From positions 1 to 7,237 of the forward strand of contig LXTK01000125.1 in the NCBI GenBank assembly GCA_001643475.1: DNA of 7,237 bases, in the 5' to 3' direction. Below, piece after piece: positions 6,929 to 7,237 of the stretch (position 1 is its first letter; every line of letters begins with the position of its first letter). The notes under the pieces are model-generated. The model ran no database searches. It worked only from the letters and a program-made list of their open reading frames with translations, and was not told the DNA's origin. Position numbers and translations under genes: made by a program. This DNA is from Proteobacteria bacterium SPGG2. Lineage in GTDB: Bacteria > Pseudomonadota > Gammaproteobacteria > Acidiferrobacterales > SPGG2.

Positions 6929-7237
6929 GCGCCTTTGATCCCAACTTTCGCGAGCATCGCAGCTACAGAGTATAAAGGTAGTCCGACAACACCAGAATAA
7001 CTGCCCTCTATCCTAGACACAAAGGCAGCCGCACGCCCCTGCAACGCGTAGGCACCCGCCTTATCAGCGGGTTCGCCCGTTTCCCAATAGTGGGCAATTT
7101 CGGCAGCGTCTAAGCGCCGAAATGTTACTTGGCTCGCATCTATGGCAGATTGCTGGGCCCCATCGTGTAAGACGGTAACGGCGGTGAGAACCGTGTGAGT
7201 GCGGCCACAGAGGCTTCGCAACATAGCCTCACCTTCC
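6925..7237 (-). CDS. maf: Maf-type nucleotide pyrophosphatase, YhdE subgroup (C-terminal part, cut at right edge)
   Basis: The frame is open to the window edge and gives 103 residues, about half of a typical 195-200 residue Maf protein. The N-terminal SxSPRR motif and the central Asp motif are outside the window, so the start is unknown; the first ATG in view (7224) is internal. What is visible fits YhdE: EGEAMLRSLCGRTHTV, VTFRRLDAAEI, EPADKAGAYALQG and IEGSYSGVVGLPL. DKAGAY followed by QG separates it from the YceF subgroup. YhdE proteins hydrolyse dTTP, UTP and some modified pyrimidine nucleotides, and Maf proteins are linked to septum arrest when overproduced. The stop overlaps the rng start by four bases. 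Upstream of maf one would expect mreBCD from the usual gene order, but that lies outside the window. Confidence 0.93.
   Translation of the reverse strand, partial: EGEAMLRSLCGRTHTVLTAVTVLHDGAQQSAIDASQVTFRRLDAAEIAHYWETGEPADKAGAYALQGRAAAFVSRIEGSYSGVVGLPLYSVAAMLAKVGIKGA

Noticed and set aside
1..7237. CRISPR arrays, tRNA or rRNA genes, insertion sequences, attachment sites, defence or other novel systems
   Set aside because: I saw no spaced direct repeats, cloverleaf sequence, transposase or integrase motifs, or anomalous composition. The window is filled by conserved chromosomal genes.

Overview
The window looks like an ordinary piece of a gammaproteobacterial chromosome. Every base except one 34-nt gap is protein-coding, and all genes lie on the minus strand, so transcription runs from the right edge to the left. 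The order is maf(yhdE) - rng(cafA) - yhdP - small exported protein - nit (Nit1-type amidase) - tldD. From general knowledge, this matches the gammaproteobacterial block maf-rng-yhdP-nit-tldD, best known from Pseudomonas, where mreBCD lies just upstream of maf. Base composition appears moderate and even, with no sign of mobile DNA. The species cannot be named from this sequence.

Right to left: 7237-6925 is the C-terminal half of a YhdE-type Maf nucleotide pyrophosphatase, cut by the window edge. 6928-5465 is a full-length ribonuclease G with a GTG start that overlaps the maf stop by 4 nt. After the 34-nt gap, 5430-1573 is a very large inner-membrane-anchored AsmA-like protein, YhdP. 1592-1212 is a 126-codon protein with a signal peptide and an OmpA-C-like region that I cannot name. 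1215-352 is a carbon-nitrogen hydrolase with an intact Glu-Lys-Cys triad and strong resemblance to Nit1 deaminated-glutathione amidase. 392-1 is the N-terminal 130 codons of TldD, which starts inside the end of nit and runs off the left edge.

The tight packing (4-nt overlaps, a 20-nt overlap, a 41-nt overlap, one 34-nt gap) and the absence of a visible terminator suggest one polycistronic unit. The functions are mixed: nucleotide-pool cleaning (Maf), RNA processing (RNase G), envelope lipid homeostasis (YhdP), metabolite repair (Nit) and peptide proteolysis (TldD). This is a conserved housekeeping cluster rather than a dedicated new system. The least explained part is the small exported protein between yhdP and nit.
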